A stretch of DNA of 24,566 nucleotides from JAABYT01 sp041581935 (GCA_041581935.1 JBFICP010000016.1:1-24566), one strand, 5' to 3'; positions 16,428-24,260 are shown, counted from the stretch's first letter. Notes: generated by a model not told the origin, from the sequence alone. Translations and numbers: made by a program.

Positions 16428-17501
16428 TCAGCTTTCGGCTTCGGACTTCGTCACGCGAGATTCGGTGTCAACCGAAACGCTCGCGCTGGCGCCCAGGCGA
16501 AAAGGATATTTCGGATCCTGCTCGATAATGCGGATACGGACCGGGATTCGCTGTGTCACCTTTACCCAGTTACCCGTCGTGTTCTGAGGTGGCAGAAGCG
16601 AAAACGAGGCGGCGGCACCGCGCGAGAGACTTTCAACCTTGCCTTCGAATTTTTTGTCACCATAGATGTCGACAGTCACCACGGCGCGCATACCCGGCTC
16701 GATAGCAGAGATGTCGGTTTCTTTGAAATTGGCTTGAACCCACCAACTCTCGGACTCGATGAACGGGAACAGCTGCTCCTGTGGCTTGACAACATCGCCG
16801 ACGCGCAACGTGAATTGGGTCACGTAGCCGTCCGCAGGGGCTCGTACGAGCGTCCACTCGAGATTGAGCTTGGCGAGCGCGACGTCGGCCTCTGCCTGTG
16901 CGATGCGCGCCTCGCGCACTTCCCGGCTACCCTGGTTGATCAACGCTTCCTCGAGGGCCGCCTTGGCTTCCGCGACCCGGCCCTTGGTTTCGATCACCGC
17001 ATTCGCGTAGTGGATGGTGTCGAGCTCCGCCGCCGCTCCTGATTTGACCATCTTCTGGAAGCGGTCCGCGTACTGCTGCGCTGTTTTGAGTTCCGCCTTC
17101 TCCTCCTCGAGCCGTGCTCTGGCTGAATCCACGCGGGTCCGATCCGCCTCCACATCGTGACGTACCAGCAGCAGCTGGCTTTCCGCCTTTGTCAGCATCT
17201 GCTGATACCGGCGTGGGTCGATCTCGAAAAGTGGCTCGCCAACCTTCACGAGCTGGTTGGGTTCGACGAAGAGTCTGGAAACCTGGCCGTCGAGCTGCGG
17301 GCTTATCCAGACGTAGTGCGCCTGCAGGTAGGCATCGTCGGTAGCAGGATGCTCGCGTTCGTAGGTCCAGAGCCGGTATAGGCCGATTGAAACAAGCCCC
17401 GTCACCAACAGCACTGCAACGACAATGGCGAACTCTTTGCGTCTCGAGATAGACGCTTTCGGTTCATCGTGAGCGGCAACGGGCGCGTTGTCAGCACTCA
17501 T
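16428..17501 (-). CDS. EmrA-like HlyD family membrane fusion protein
   Basis: A 357-residue periplasmic adaptor. A cytoplasmic N-tail is followed by one transmembrane helix (about 24-44) and the first half of a lipoyl domain beginning TDDAYLQAHYVWISPQLDG (54-72). A long alpha-helical hairpin rich in Ala/Glu/Lys/Arg comes next, then the second lipoyl half (RAPADGYVTQFTLRVGDVV) and a beta-barrel domain. This is the standard EmrA/HlyD order, and it should link the EmrB-like transporter to an outer-membrane channel. The open frame continues to 17984, but that extension runs antisense-like through the neighbouring gene's region and has no homology. The ATG at 17501 starts the real protein, with AAAGGA about 13 nt upstream. 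An inverted-repeat-rich leader precedes it. Confidence 0.93.
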   Translation of the reverse strand: MSADNAPVAAHDEPKASISRRKEFAIVVAVLLVTGLVSIGLYRLWTYEREHPATDDAYLQAHYVWISPQLDGQVSRLFVEPNQLVKVGEPLFEIDPRRYQQMLTKAESQLLLVRHDVEADRTRVDSARARLEEEKAELKTAQQYADRFQKMVKSGAAAELDTIHYANAVIETKGRVAEAKAALEEALINQGSREVREARIAQAEADVALAKLNLEWTLVRAPADGYVTQFTLRVGDVVKPQEQLFPFIESESWWVQANFKETDISAIEPGMRAVVTVDIYGDKKFEGKVESLSRGAAASFSLLPPQNTTGNWVKVTQRIPVRIRIIEQDPKYPFRLGASASVSVDTESRVTKSEAES

Positions 17502-17544
17502 GGTTCGCCCCGAATCCTTTTGCTGAAAGGCTCGGCCGATTCTA

Positions 17545-17634
17545 TCGGAACGACCACTCAGGGAGCGAATCGGGTCGCAATTCGACAGGAGTTTGCGAGC
17601 AAGCCTGTCGATCCTCGTCGAGGGCTCGTTCCGA
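17545..17634 (-). promoter_or_regulatory. Nested inverted repeats in the leader of the efflux genes
   Basis: Outer arms TCGGAACGA (17545-17553) and TCGTTCCGA (17626-17634) are perfect complements. Inside them TCGACAGG (17582-17589) pairs with CCTGTCGA (17604-17611), and within that loop TTGC (17593-17596) pairs with GCAA (17599-17602). The element lies 44 bp before the EmrA-like start and 28 bp after the ion-channel stop. It could be a structured mRNA leader, a terminator of the channel gene without a T-tract, or an operator region. Confidence 0.45.
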
Positions 17635-17662
17635 CCCTTGCGCAGGCGATGTCGATCGAGCG

Positions 17663-18481
17663 CTAGCTGCGACGCGTCAGTTCCGTGAGCTCCTGAATCT
17701 GCGCGCGAAGGGCCCGCACCTCCTCCAGCAGTCCCGCACGCTCGGCATGGGCAACCCTGGCCTCTTCGGCCTCCACTTCGTGGTACTTGCTCTGCATGGC
17801 GTTCACGACCACGGCGATGAATAAATTGAGCATGGTGAACGTGGCGATCAGAATGAAGGGCACGAAAAATCCCCAGGCATACGGATAGACTTGCATGACC
17901 GGGCGCACAATCCCCATCGACCAGCTTTCCAGTGTCATGATTTGAAACAGTGAATAGAGACTTTTTCCGATGGTCCCGAACCAATCGGGAAAAGTGTCAC
18001 CGAAAAGCTGGGTCGCCATGACGCCCGCCACGTAGAAAATCAGGGCGAGAATTGCCACAACCGAGCCGAGTCCGGGCACCGCGGAGAGTAACGCCTCGAC
18101 CACACGGCGCATCTGAGGCACCGCGGATGCCAGTCGCAATACGCGCAATACGCGCAGTGCGCGCAGTACAGAAAAATTTTCGGTGGCGGGGATGAGCGCG
18201 ACCCCGACCACGATAAAATCGAAAATGCTCCAGGGATCCCGAAAGAAGCCGCGACCGTAGGCAGTGATTCGTATCATGAGCTCGACGACGAAGACGGCGA
18301 GAATAATGCGATCGAGCGCGACGATAATAGATCCCGCCCGTTCCATCGCTTCCTTGGAAGTTTCGAGTCCGAGGGTTATGGCATTGACGACGATGAGCAC
18401 GGTGATGGCCTTTTGGAAGTGAGGGTTCTCCGCGAGCGTCACGAGTTTCTGCCGGAAGTCGTTGGACGTCGTATCGCGCAT
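17663..18481 (-). CDS. Voltage-gated sodium channel, NaChBac/NavAb type
   Basis: A 272-residue six-helix channel subunit, expected to form a homotetramer in the inner membrane and to pass Na+ on depolarisation. S1-S3 span about 23-98. S4 carries arginines every third residue: Arg107, Arg110, Arg113 and Arg116 (RALRVLRVLRL). S5 is about 138-160, and the pore loop holds the selectivity filter TLESWSMG (183-190), nearly identical to NavAb. S6 is about 203-230 with the MLNLFIAVVVNAMQ motif. A C-terminal coiled coil (235-268, many Glu/Ala/Leu) is the usual tetramerisation element. The length matches the family. The ATG at 18481 has AGAGGT about 8 nt upstream. It is divergent from the alpha/beta hydrolase over a 71-bp gap. 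Confidence 0.95.
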   Translation of the reverse strand: MRDTTSNDFRQKLVTLAENPHFQKAITVLIVVNAITLGLETSKEAMERAGSIIVALDRIILAVFVVELMIRITAYGRGFFRDPWSIFDFIVVGVALIPATENFSVLRALRVLRVLRLASAVPQMRRVVEALLSAVPGLGSVVAILALIFYVAGVMATQLFGDTFPDWFGTIGKSLYSLFQIMTLESWSMGIVRPVMQVYPYAWGFFVPFILIATFTMLNLFIAVVVNAMQSKYHEVEAEEARVAHAERAGLLEEVRALRAQIQELTELTRRS

Positions 18482-18552
18482 CGTGCTTACCTCTTTGTTC
18501 TGTTCCTACACTTGGTATTGAAAGGCAACGCCAAAAGCGTAAAGCTTCATTC

Positions 18553-19356
18553 ATGCCTAAGGCCCGCGTGAACGGACACACCATGTACTACGAGATACAT
18601 GGCCAAGGAGACCCGGTCGTGTGTTCCGGAGGCTGGGGCACCTTCTGCCACGGCAACGCACGGCACCTTCCCGCAGGGCTCACGGACCGTTACTCGGTGA
18701 TTATCTTCGATCACCGGGGCCTGGGTGAATCGACGGACGATTCCGGAGTCGCTGCCAGCACCGCCTTGTACGCTGCGGATGTTGCGGCATTGCTCGCGCA
18801 GCTGGACGTCGACCGGGCCCACATTCTCGGAATCATCGGGATCGGCTCCTGTCTCGCGCAGGAGCTCGCCGTTTGCCGGCCCGATCTCGTTCGCAGCCTG
18901 GTGATGTCGGGAACCTGGGCACGCGCCGACGAGTACTTTCGTGCCCAGCTACGGCTGTGGCGGCGAATGCACGAGGAAATGGGCTTCGACGCCTTTCAGC
19001 AGGAAATCGTTCTGGCGGCCTACGATGCGAATTTCTACTTGCGCTACTCGGATCGATTGCTGGGCCCGAGCGGCGCGTGGTCCGAGCTGCGGGACAATTT
19101 CGAAGCTCACGATCGACTTACACAGGCGGCGTTGAACCACGATACGGTGGATCGGCTCGGGAACATCTCCGCCCCCTCGCTCGTGGTGCACGCCGGACGC
19201 GACCAGCTCACTCCGCCGCGGCTGAGTACGACGGTCGAGGAGGGAATCCCCGGTGCTTGTGGATGGATGATGGACGACGCGCCCCACGTGGTAACCGACA
19301 GGCGCGCGAGGCAGGCTTTCGCCGAACGCATTCTGGACTTCATCGGGCGGCATTGA
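18553..19356 (+). CDS. Alpha/beta hydrolase lacking the serine nucleophile
   Basis: A 267-residue protein of the alpha/beta hydrolase (AB hydrolase-1) family. The fold is clear from MYYEIHGQGDPVV (first strands), FDHRGLGES (52-60), the acid-bearing strand VVHAGRDQLTPP with Asp217, and DAPHVVTD with His245. At the nucleophile elbow, where relatives have GxSxG, the sequence reads LGIIGIGSCLAQE (92-104). Under either alignment the serine position is Ile or Gly; Ser99 and Cys100 lie after it in the helix turn. Codons there are unambiguous in the DNA. The protein is therefore either non-hydrolytic (cofactor-free oxygenase-, perception- or scaffold-like) or uses a shifted residue. The ribosome binding site is weak. 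The substrate is unknown. Confidence 0.85.
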   Translation: MPKARVNGHTMYYEIHGQGDPVVCSGGWGTFCHGNARHLPAGLTDRYSVIIFDHRGLGESTDDSGVAASTALYAADVAALLAQLDVDRAHILGIIGIGSCLAQELAVCRPDLVRSLVMSGTWARADEYFRAQLRLWRRMHEEMGFDAFQQEIVLAAYDANFYLRYSDRLLGPSGAWSELRDNFEAHDRLTQAALNHDTVDRLGNISAPSLVVHAGRDQLTPPRLSTTVEEGIPGACGWMMDDAPHVVTDRRARQAFAERILDFIGRH

Positions 19357-19374
19357 AAATGCCGTCTCTCGAAT

Positions 19375-19431
19375 GGCCCGCCCCGCCCGGGGCTCGCGCG
19401 CTCGAGTCGGCGGCGTTGGCGGGCCGAGCCC
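19375..19431 (+). terminator. GC-rich inverted repeats after the hydrolase gene
   Basis: GGCCCGCC (19375-19382) pairs with GGCGGGCC (19418-19425), and GGGCTCG (19390-19396) pairs with CGAGCCC (19425-19431). The two pairings compete at one base. They lie 18 bp past the hydrolase stop and before the promoter of the aldolase-type gene. There is no T-tract, so termination is only a guess. Confidence 0.25.
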
Positions 19432-19484
19432 GCGAAACCGTGTGACAGGGCCGGCTTCGCGAGACCCCGATTGCGCCGGCGCGC

Positions 19485-19490
19485 TATAAT
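19485..19490 (+). promoter_or_regulatory. Consensus -10 box of the aldolase/CNB unit
   Basis: TATAAT is a perfect sigma-70 -10 hexamer in a GC-rich gap, 31 bp before the ATG at 19522. It would give a leader of about 25 nt that includes the GGAGG at 19512-19516. No good -35 is seen at 16-18 bp spacing, so the promoter may need an activator. Confidence 0.55.
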
Positions 19491-19521
19491 CGCCCGAAAC
19501 CACCCCCGCTCGGAGGTTCAC

Positions 19522-20289
19522 ATGTCCGTCCATGCGCTCTCGCCGTCACGGGTAGCCGACCCGGTTACCCAGGCGAAAATCGATCTGGCGGCCGCCCATC
19601 GGCTCGCCGTGCTCCACGAGCTTGATGAAGGCATCGACAATCATTTCACCGTGACAGTCCCGGGACACGACGATCGTTATTTCATTCTACCGTTCGGCCT
19701 GCATTGGTCCGAAGCGCGGGCAAGCGACATGTTTATCTTCGACGAAGCGGGCAACACGCTGGAGGGCGAGGGCGTCGTCGAGCTCTCTGCGCAATGCATT
19801 CATGCGCCGATTCATCGCATCGCCGGTGCGCAGGTTGTGCTGCACACGCATCAGACATGGGCTCTCGCGCTCAACATGCTCGAAAACAATCGCGTCGTGC
19901 CAGCCAGTCAGACCGCCGCCTTTTTTCACGGCATGATCGCATACGACGATACCTATACAGGTACGGCCGACTCCCTGGCCGAGGGTGAGCGGCTCGCGCA
20001 TCTGATTGGTGACAAGCAGGTGATGTTCATGAAGAACCACGGCGTGCTGGTGGTCGGCCAGACGGTGGCGCAGGCTTACAAGCGGCTCTATTTTCTCGAG
20101 CGGGTGTGCCGTGCGCAGATACTTGCGATGAGCACCGGCGCGCCACTGGCGTCGCTTGCCGACGATGTCATCGCCCAGGTGCAGACACCGCCCGAGAACG
20201 ACCGCCATGGCGGTGGAGAAAGAACACGCCTGTTCTTCGAAGCCATGAAGCGGATCCTCGATCGGGAGCTGCCGGGCTACGCTGACTAA
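19522..20289 (+). CDS. Class II aldolase/adducin-type protein
   Basis: A 255-residue protein of the class II aldolase/adducin-head family; well-studied relatives such as fuculose-phosphate aldolase use a zinc ion to cleave or form carbon-carbon bonds. Zinc ligands are visible as His108 and His110 (VVLHTHQTW) and His173 (MKNHGVLVVG). The region before them reads SAQCIHAPIHRI, so the catalytic Glu of fuculose aldolase (Glu73) is not at the expected position; this is common in the bacterial adducin-like branch, whose reactions are mostly undefined. The frame reaches back to 19471, but GGAGG 5 nt before the ATG at 19522 fixes the start. It is followed 29 bp later by the cyclic-nucleotide-binding gene on the same strand, probably as one transcript. 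Confidence 0.9.
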   Translation: MSVHALSPSRVADPVTQAKIDLAAAHRLAVLHELDEGIDNHFTVTVPGHDDRYFILPFGLHWSEARASDMFIFDEAGNTLEGEGVVELSAQCIHAPIHRIAGAQVVLHTHQTWALALNMLENNRVVPASQTAAFFHGMIAYDDTYTGTADSLAEGERLAHLIGDKQVMFMKNHGVLVVGQTVAQAYKRLYFLERVCRAQILAMSTGAPLASLADDVIAQVQTPPENDRHGGGERTRLFFEAMKRILDRELPGYAD

Positions 20290-20318
20290 TCGAGTCACCC
20301 GTCATCGGGAGCTGAACA

Positions 20319-20675
20319 ATGGATCTGCTGAGTCTGTTCAAGGACGCCGACGACGCCCGAACCGTCGAGGACGGAACGGTCATATTCGACGAGGAAACTC
20401 CCGGTGACGTCATGTACGTCATTCTGAGTGGCGAGGTGGATATTTTCGCGAGCGGCGTGCTCGTCGAGACTCTGTGCGCCGGGGATCTGGTGGGAGAAAT
20501 GGCGCTCATCGATTCGAAACCGCGAAGTGCCAGCGCTTTGACCCGCGGCGACTGCCGCATCGCGCCGGTGGGCGAGGAGCGATTTCTGCAGATGGTGCAG
20601 GAGACGCCGGAGTTTTCTCTGCACGTGATGCGTACCCTGGCTGAAAGGCTCCGGCGAACCACCGCGAAAATGTAG
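20319..20675 (+). CDS. Stand-alone cyclic-nucleotide-binding domain protein
   Basis: A 118-residue protein consisting of one Crp-type cyclic-nucleotide-binding domain and nothing else: no helix-turn-helix follows. The beta-roll is visible (GTVIFDEETPGDVMYVILSGEVDI split across 19-42). The phosphate-binding cassette is intact, with Gly59-Glu60 (LVGEMALID) and Arg69-Ser70-Ala71 (PRSASAL), the residues that hold the cyclic phosphate and ribose in known binders. A C-terminal helix (LHVMRTLAERLRRTT) ends the protein. It would bind cAMP or cGMP and act through a partner protein. GGGAGCT lies about 8 nt before the ATG. Two class III cyclases are encoded within 10 kb, so a local signal source is plausible. 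The next gene is convergent, 27 bp away. Confidence 0.9.
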   Translation: MDLLSLFKDADDARTVEDGTVIFDEETPGDVMYVILSGEVDIFASGVLVETLCAGDLVGEMALIDSKPRSASALTRGDCRIAPVGEERFLQMVQETPEFSLHVMRTLAERLRRTTAKM

Positions 20676-20702
20676 CCCCGGGGCGCGGCTGCCCGCGGAT
20701 CG

Positions 20703-21248
20703 CTATAAAAACGAGCCGGTCGAGAACGCGAACTTCACCTTGGCCGAGCTGGCGGCGGCAAAAAGGACGGTTCCCCGCAGCTCCGTATCCACCGTTTTGG
20801 GCGGCTTTCCGAGGATCGACACGGAAAATTTGCCCGAGTCTGTCCACGTCAGCGTTATCTTGACGGCGGCGGCGCGGGGAATTCCCCTGACGAGCATCTC
20901 GCGCAGCACGAGGCGGCCGTCGAGCACGTAGTCATAGCCGGCAACGACTGTTCCTCCTCGCTCTGCCTGGGTAATGAATACTCGAAACTTCCCGGCACGC
21001 GCGTCGTCACGAATACCGATGAACGCCGATGGTGCCCACCGCCCGGTATCGCGAAGCTCCAGGAATCGAAACGCACCGTCCAGGGAGCCCGGCGAGCTGG
21101 GCGCCGCACAGTCGAGATGGACGATCTGGCCGGCGCCCGCATCGAGCTCGACCGGGAAATCCGACAACCCGGAGCCAAGCGCAGGCAGTGGCAGGCAAAA
21201 TCCCGCCACAACGGCCAGGCATCGGAGCAGACTTCGGGCGCTAATCAT
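20703..21248 (-). CDS. Predicted exported protein of unknown function
   Basis: A 181-residue protein with a clear signal peptide (MISARSLLRCLAVVAGFCLP and on to ALGS, cleavage near residue 26). The mature part is beta-rich with no cysteine pair or catalytic motif I recognise; short landmarks are VHLDCAAPSSPG, YDYVLDGRLVLREM and VKITLTWTDSGKFSV. The open frame extends upstream to 21389, but the ATG at 21248 is chosen because it begins the signal sequence; a GTG three codons earlier is possible. It is on the same strand as the CHASE2 cyclase group, separated from the next gene by 263 bp, so it may be a separate transcript. I do not recognise a family. Confidence 0.65.
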   Translation of the reverse strand: MISARSLLRCLAVVAGFCLPLPALGSGLSDFPVELDAGAGQIVHLDCAAPSSPGSLDGAFRFLELRDTGRWAPSAFIGIRDDARAGKFRVFITQAERGGTVVAGYDYVLDGRLVLREMLVRGIPRAAAVKITLTWTDSGKFSVSILGKPPKTVDTELRGTVLFAAASSAKVKFAFSTGSFL

Positions 21249-21511
21249 GAATCGCACATGCTCTAAATGGGCGCATCCAGGGTGCTCGCGCGAATCCCGA
21301 CGGCGGCGAGAGCGGAAAATCGTCCGGTCAACGCGAGCGCAAGGATCGCATATTCGATGGATGCCCGAGTCAATGCACGAGCCAATCACGACTGGGACGA
21401 GAACTCAAGCGGGCCGCGTGTCCTGCGGCGCGTTGACCGGATACGCGATGGCGCGTGCTGTGCTCGGACAGGCAATCCCTGCCGCCCTCGGAGCGAGGCC
21501 GGCGCCGTCCG

Positions 21512-22258
21512 TCAGAGCGAGCCCTCGCGCAATGCGTTGAGGGCTCTGAGGGCCTGGAAGGTGCATCCGTGATCGGCCATCCAGGCGGTGCGGTGGGCAT
21601 CGGTGGCGAGGCTCGGCATGACGACGACGTCGAGTCGAATTCCGGGCGAGTGCGATGTGAAGCGGGCAAGGAAGCTCGCGCCGTCGGTGAGAGGCAGCTC
21701 GGGCGGCCAGGGGCGGGATTTCCCCTTCGCAGGCCAGCGCAAGCTGACGCTTTGCGCGTCGTCGTCGACGCGCGTGATTGTAATGCGCGCACCGGCGCGT
21801 GATTGCGGCCACCATAGCATGATCGGCCGATCGTCGCGCACGCAGTACCTGCCGGCCCGGGCGATATGCAGTCCCCAGATGTCGGGACGTCCGGCGGACA
21901 GTTTCTGCGGCCCGCTGCGAAAGACCGCCAGGGTCGCCGACGGGCTGTTCTCCACCGCGATCAGACGGGAAAGGGAATCGACCAGCCCCGGATCCGACGG
22001 GCCGGATGGAGATTCGAGCACCCCCTCAAAGGGTCCCGAAAGCCGCATCGATTGTCCGTTCGACGCGATCAACGTGACCTCGGCGTCTGCGGCGACTCGA
22101 ATCTCGTGGCTTGCGTCCACTTTCGATCCCGGTTTCAGTGCCGGATCGGTCGATGCGATCACCACCAGCTCGCCTGCGGTGCAGAGCGACGACCACGCTG
22201 TTAACGCCATGAATATGACAACGAGAATTCGGCAGCGTCGCTGTGCGTGTAAGTTCAT
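21512..22258 (-). CDS. Predicted exported protein coupled to CHASE2 cyclase
   Basis: A 248-residue protein with an N-terminal signal peptide (basic ends then ILVVIFMALTAWSSLCTA, cleavage near 28). The first half of the mature protein (LKPGSKVDASHEIRVAADAE, then VTLIASNGQSMRLSGPFEG) looks like the beta-rich module seen in FecR-like or DUF4384-type periplasmic proteins, but I cannot assign it. The second half has several Trp/Pro-rich segments. Its ATG overlaps the TGA stop of the CHASE2 cyclase gene (ATGA, 22255-22258), which implies translational coupling and a shared role. A periplasmic partner that feeds a signal to the CHASE2 sensor is an attractive but unproven reading. Confidence 0.8.
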   Translation of the reverse strand: MNLHAQRRCRILVVIFMALTAWSSLCTAGELVVIASTDPALKPGSKVDASHEIRVAADAEVTLIASNGQSMRLSGPFEGVLESPSGPSDPGLVDSLSRLIAVENSPSATLAVFRSGPQKLSAGRPDIWGLHIARAGRYCVRDDRPIMLWWPQSRAGARITITRVDDDAQSVSLRWPAKGKSRPWPPELPLTDGASFLARFTSHSPGIRLDVVVMPSLATDAHRTAWMADHGCTFQALRALNALREGSL

Positions 22259-24249
22259 TTGCCTTTCATCACAATGAGGGTTCCCGATTCTCCCGCCTCC
22301 AGGCGTGAGCGATGAAAGCGTACCAGCGCATCCTGTGGATAGCGTGCGGCCAGCTCGCTGAACGCAGTCACCGCCCTCGAATCGCCGGATGACAGCAGCC
22401 GGTATGCTGCCAGGTACTCCTCGACATCGCCATGGGAAATATCACTCGCGGCGATCGGCTCATAGGCTGTCACGCTTTCGGCTTTTCCCTTCAAAACGAG
22501 CTCGCCGACAGGCCGGAAAATCTGTTCAGGGCAGCGCGCGGCGGTGGCACCGCTGACACAGACGCGGGTCCCGAAATACTTGTTGGCGCTTTCCAAACGC
22601 GCGGTCGCGTTGATGGCGTCACCGGTTGCGGAATAGTCGAAGAACTTCTCGCCACCAAAGTTACCGACCACGGTGACCCCGGTATTTACTCCGATTCGGG
22701 TTGCTCCGAAGCTGATTCCCCGGTCGTGTTGCTCTGCAACGAAGGTTTGGCAAAACGCGTCGAGCGCAAGAGCGCAAGCAACGGCGCGCCGCGGATGATC
22801 CGGTTGCTCGAGCGGCGCGTTGAACATGACGTGCAGGGCGTCGCCGACAATCTTCTCTATCGTGCCTTCGTGCCGGATCACGATCTCACAGGTGCCGTTG
22901 AAATACTCTCCCATAACCCCGACGAGCTGAGTCGGATCGGTTGTTTCCGTCAGGGTCGTATAGTCGGCAATGTCGGTAAAAAGAAACGTCGTTTCACGTC
23001 TCTCCCCGCCGAGTTTGAGACGCTGTGGGTCCGCTATGAGCTGATCGACGACTGCCGGGGCGACGAACTTCGAAAAGGCGCTCTGGATGAAGCGCCGCTC
23101 GGCTTGTTCCTGCCGCCAGCGCCATGCGTACGTAAGCCCCGCAGCGAGCGTCAGTGCCACGGTAGGGCTCATCAGCGATACCAGCGCGCCCGCGTAGCGG
23201 AACGTGATGAACCCGCCGATCCAGACGATGACGCAGGTCCCCACGATCGAGATGAAAATCACGGCAGGGCGTGTAGCGGCCATGCCGATGGCCACCCCAA
23301 TCGCGGCAAACAGGACGATTACGAGTGAGTTCTTCCACGCCGCCAGCTGCGGGCTTTGCTTGCCCTCGAGAAGCTGAGACAAAGCATGCGCCTGGATCAG
23401 CACACCCGGCATGTCCCCGATGCCGGGGCCGGCGAGCACCGAGAATGGTGTTCGGTGTCTGTCGGTGAAGGTCAGATCCGCGCCGACGAGCACGATGCGG
23501 TCCCGAATCCAGTCATCGGGCAACAAAGGGACTGAGTGCGCGGGATAGACAGCGAAGGGCGTCGTTCGCGCGTCCGGGCGGCCGCGGTAGCGCAAGTCGA
23601 GCACCTCGACATCGGGTACCGAACGATCCAACTCTCTCGCGAGGACGGTAACGAAGCCCGGGCGGGGTCGGTTCGACAACCCGCTATTCAGTACGACGGC
23701 GCGCACCACGCCGTCGAACGGGTCTTTGACGACCGCCGGAACTCCGGCGTGGAGATTCGCAAGATACGCGGAAGCGAAAGCGGCCTGGCGCGGCGTGATT
23801 CCCTCCACGGCCTGCGGCGACGCCACAACCAGGGGGATGGAAAGATCACGCATGGTCTGTCGCAATGCGCCGTCCTTGGCTTCCTCCGAGGGTTGATCGA
23901 GCAGTATATCCAGGCCGATGAGCTTTGCGCCCTTACGCTCCAGGGAGCGCAGGAGCTGACTCAAATACAGCCGGTCGAGTGGCGATCGATAGGCAAATGC
24001 GGTGAGCGTATCCTCGTTAATCGCGACGACGACGATCTTGTCGGACTGTGGCTCTGGCGGGGTCAGCGTTGCGGTGCGCAGATCCCGCGACCAGTTTTCG
24101 GCGACCCGAATGAGGGGTAGAAAGCGCTCTGCGGAAAAGCTGACGGCGGCTGTCACGAGAACGATCGTTATCGCCGTGACCGTCCGCCTGTTTCGACTGC
24201 TGGCTCGCATCGACGGTGTTTCTCGGAATCCTTGGTGGCCATCGACCAT
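22255..24249 (-). CDS. CHASE2 domain class III adenylate cyclase
   Basis: A 664-residue membrane sensor-cyclase. A transmembrane helix (about 24-42) is followed by a periplasmic CHASE2 domain (about 45-300, with VVVAINEDTL, IGLDILLDQP, DDWIRDRIVLVGADLT). Three further helices follow (about 307-325, 329-350, 355-376) before a cytoplasmic class III cyclase (about 410-600). Catalytic residues: metal ligands Asp426 (FLFTDIADYT) and Asp470 (KIVGDALHVMF), purine-selecting Lys466 and Ser540, Asn547 and Arg551 (GDAINATARLE). The Lys/Ser pair fits class IIIb adenylate cyclases, so cAMP is the likely product. The ATG at 24249 gives the longest frame but lacks a ribosome binding site; the ATG at 24210, with GAGAAA upstream, is an alternative. 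It follows a small membrane-protein gene by 11 bp and overlaps the next gene. Confidence 0.95.
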   Translation of the reverse strand: MVDGHQGFRETPSMRASSRNRRTVTAITIVLVTAAVSFSAERFLPLIRVAENWSRDLRTATLTPPEPQSDKIVVVAINEDTLTAFAYRSPLDRLYLSQLLRSLERKGAKLIGLDILLDQPSEEAKDGALRQTMRDLSIPLVVASPQAVEGITPRQAAFASAYLANLHAGVPAVVKDPFDGVVRAVVLNSGLSNRPRPGFVTVLARELDRSVPDVEVLDLRYRGRPDARTTPFAVYPAHSVPLLPDDWIRDRIVLVGADLTFTDRHRTPFSVLAGPGIGDMPGVLIQAHALSQLLEGKQSPQLAAWKNSLVIVLFAAIGVAIGMAATRPAVIFISIVGTCVIVWIGGFITFRYAGALVSLMSPTVALTLAAGLTYAWRWRQEQAERRFIQSAFSKFVAPAVVDQLIADPQRLKLGGERRETTFLFTDIADYTTLTETTDPTQLVGVMGEYFNGTCEIVIRHEGTIEKIVGDALHVMFNAPLEQPDHPRRAVACALALDAFCQTFVAEQHDRGISFGATRIGVNTGVTVVGNFGGEKFFDYSATGDAINATARLESANKYFGTRVCVSGATAARCPEQIFRPVGELVLKGKAESVTAYEPIAASDISHGDVEEYLAAYRLLSSGDSRAVTAFSELAARYPQDALVRFHRSRLEAGESGTLIVMKGK

Positions 24250-24260
24250 TTACGCCCAAA

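Noticed and set aside
17502..17984. N-terminal extension of the EmrA-like frame
   Set aside because: It overlaps the ion-channel gene and the leader, shows no homology, and the adaptor's normal N-terminus begins at 17501.
18121..18175. Short repeated 9-bp motif resembling a tandem repeat
   Set aside because: It encodes the Arg-Val-Leu periodicity of the S4 voltage sensor, so protein function explains it.
19361..19445. Possible 28-codon peptide after the hydrolase
   Set aside because: No ribosome binding site and made largely of the GC-rich inverted repeats.
22432..23328. Plus-strand open frame of 298 codons
   Set aside because: Antisense to the cyclase and last membrane helices of the CHASE2 cyclase.
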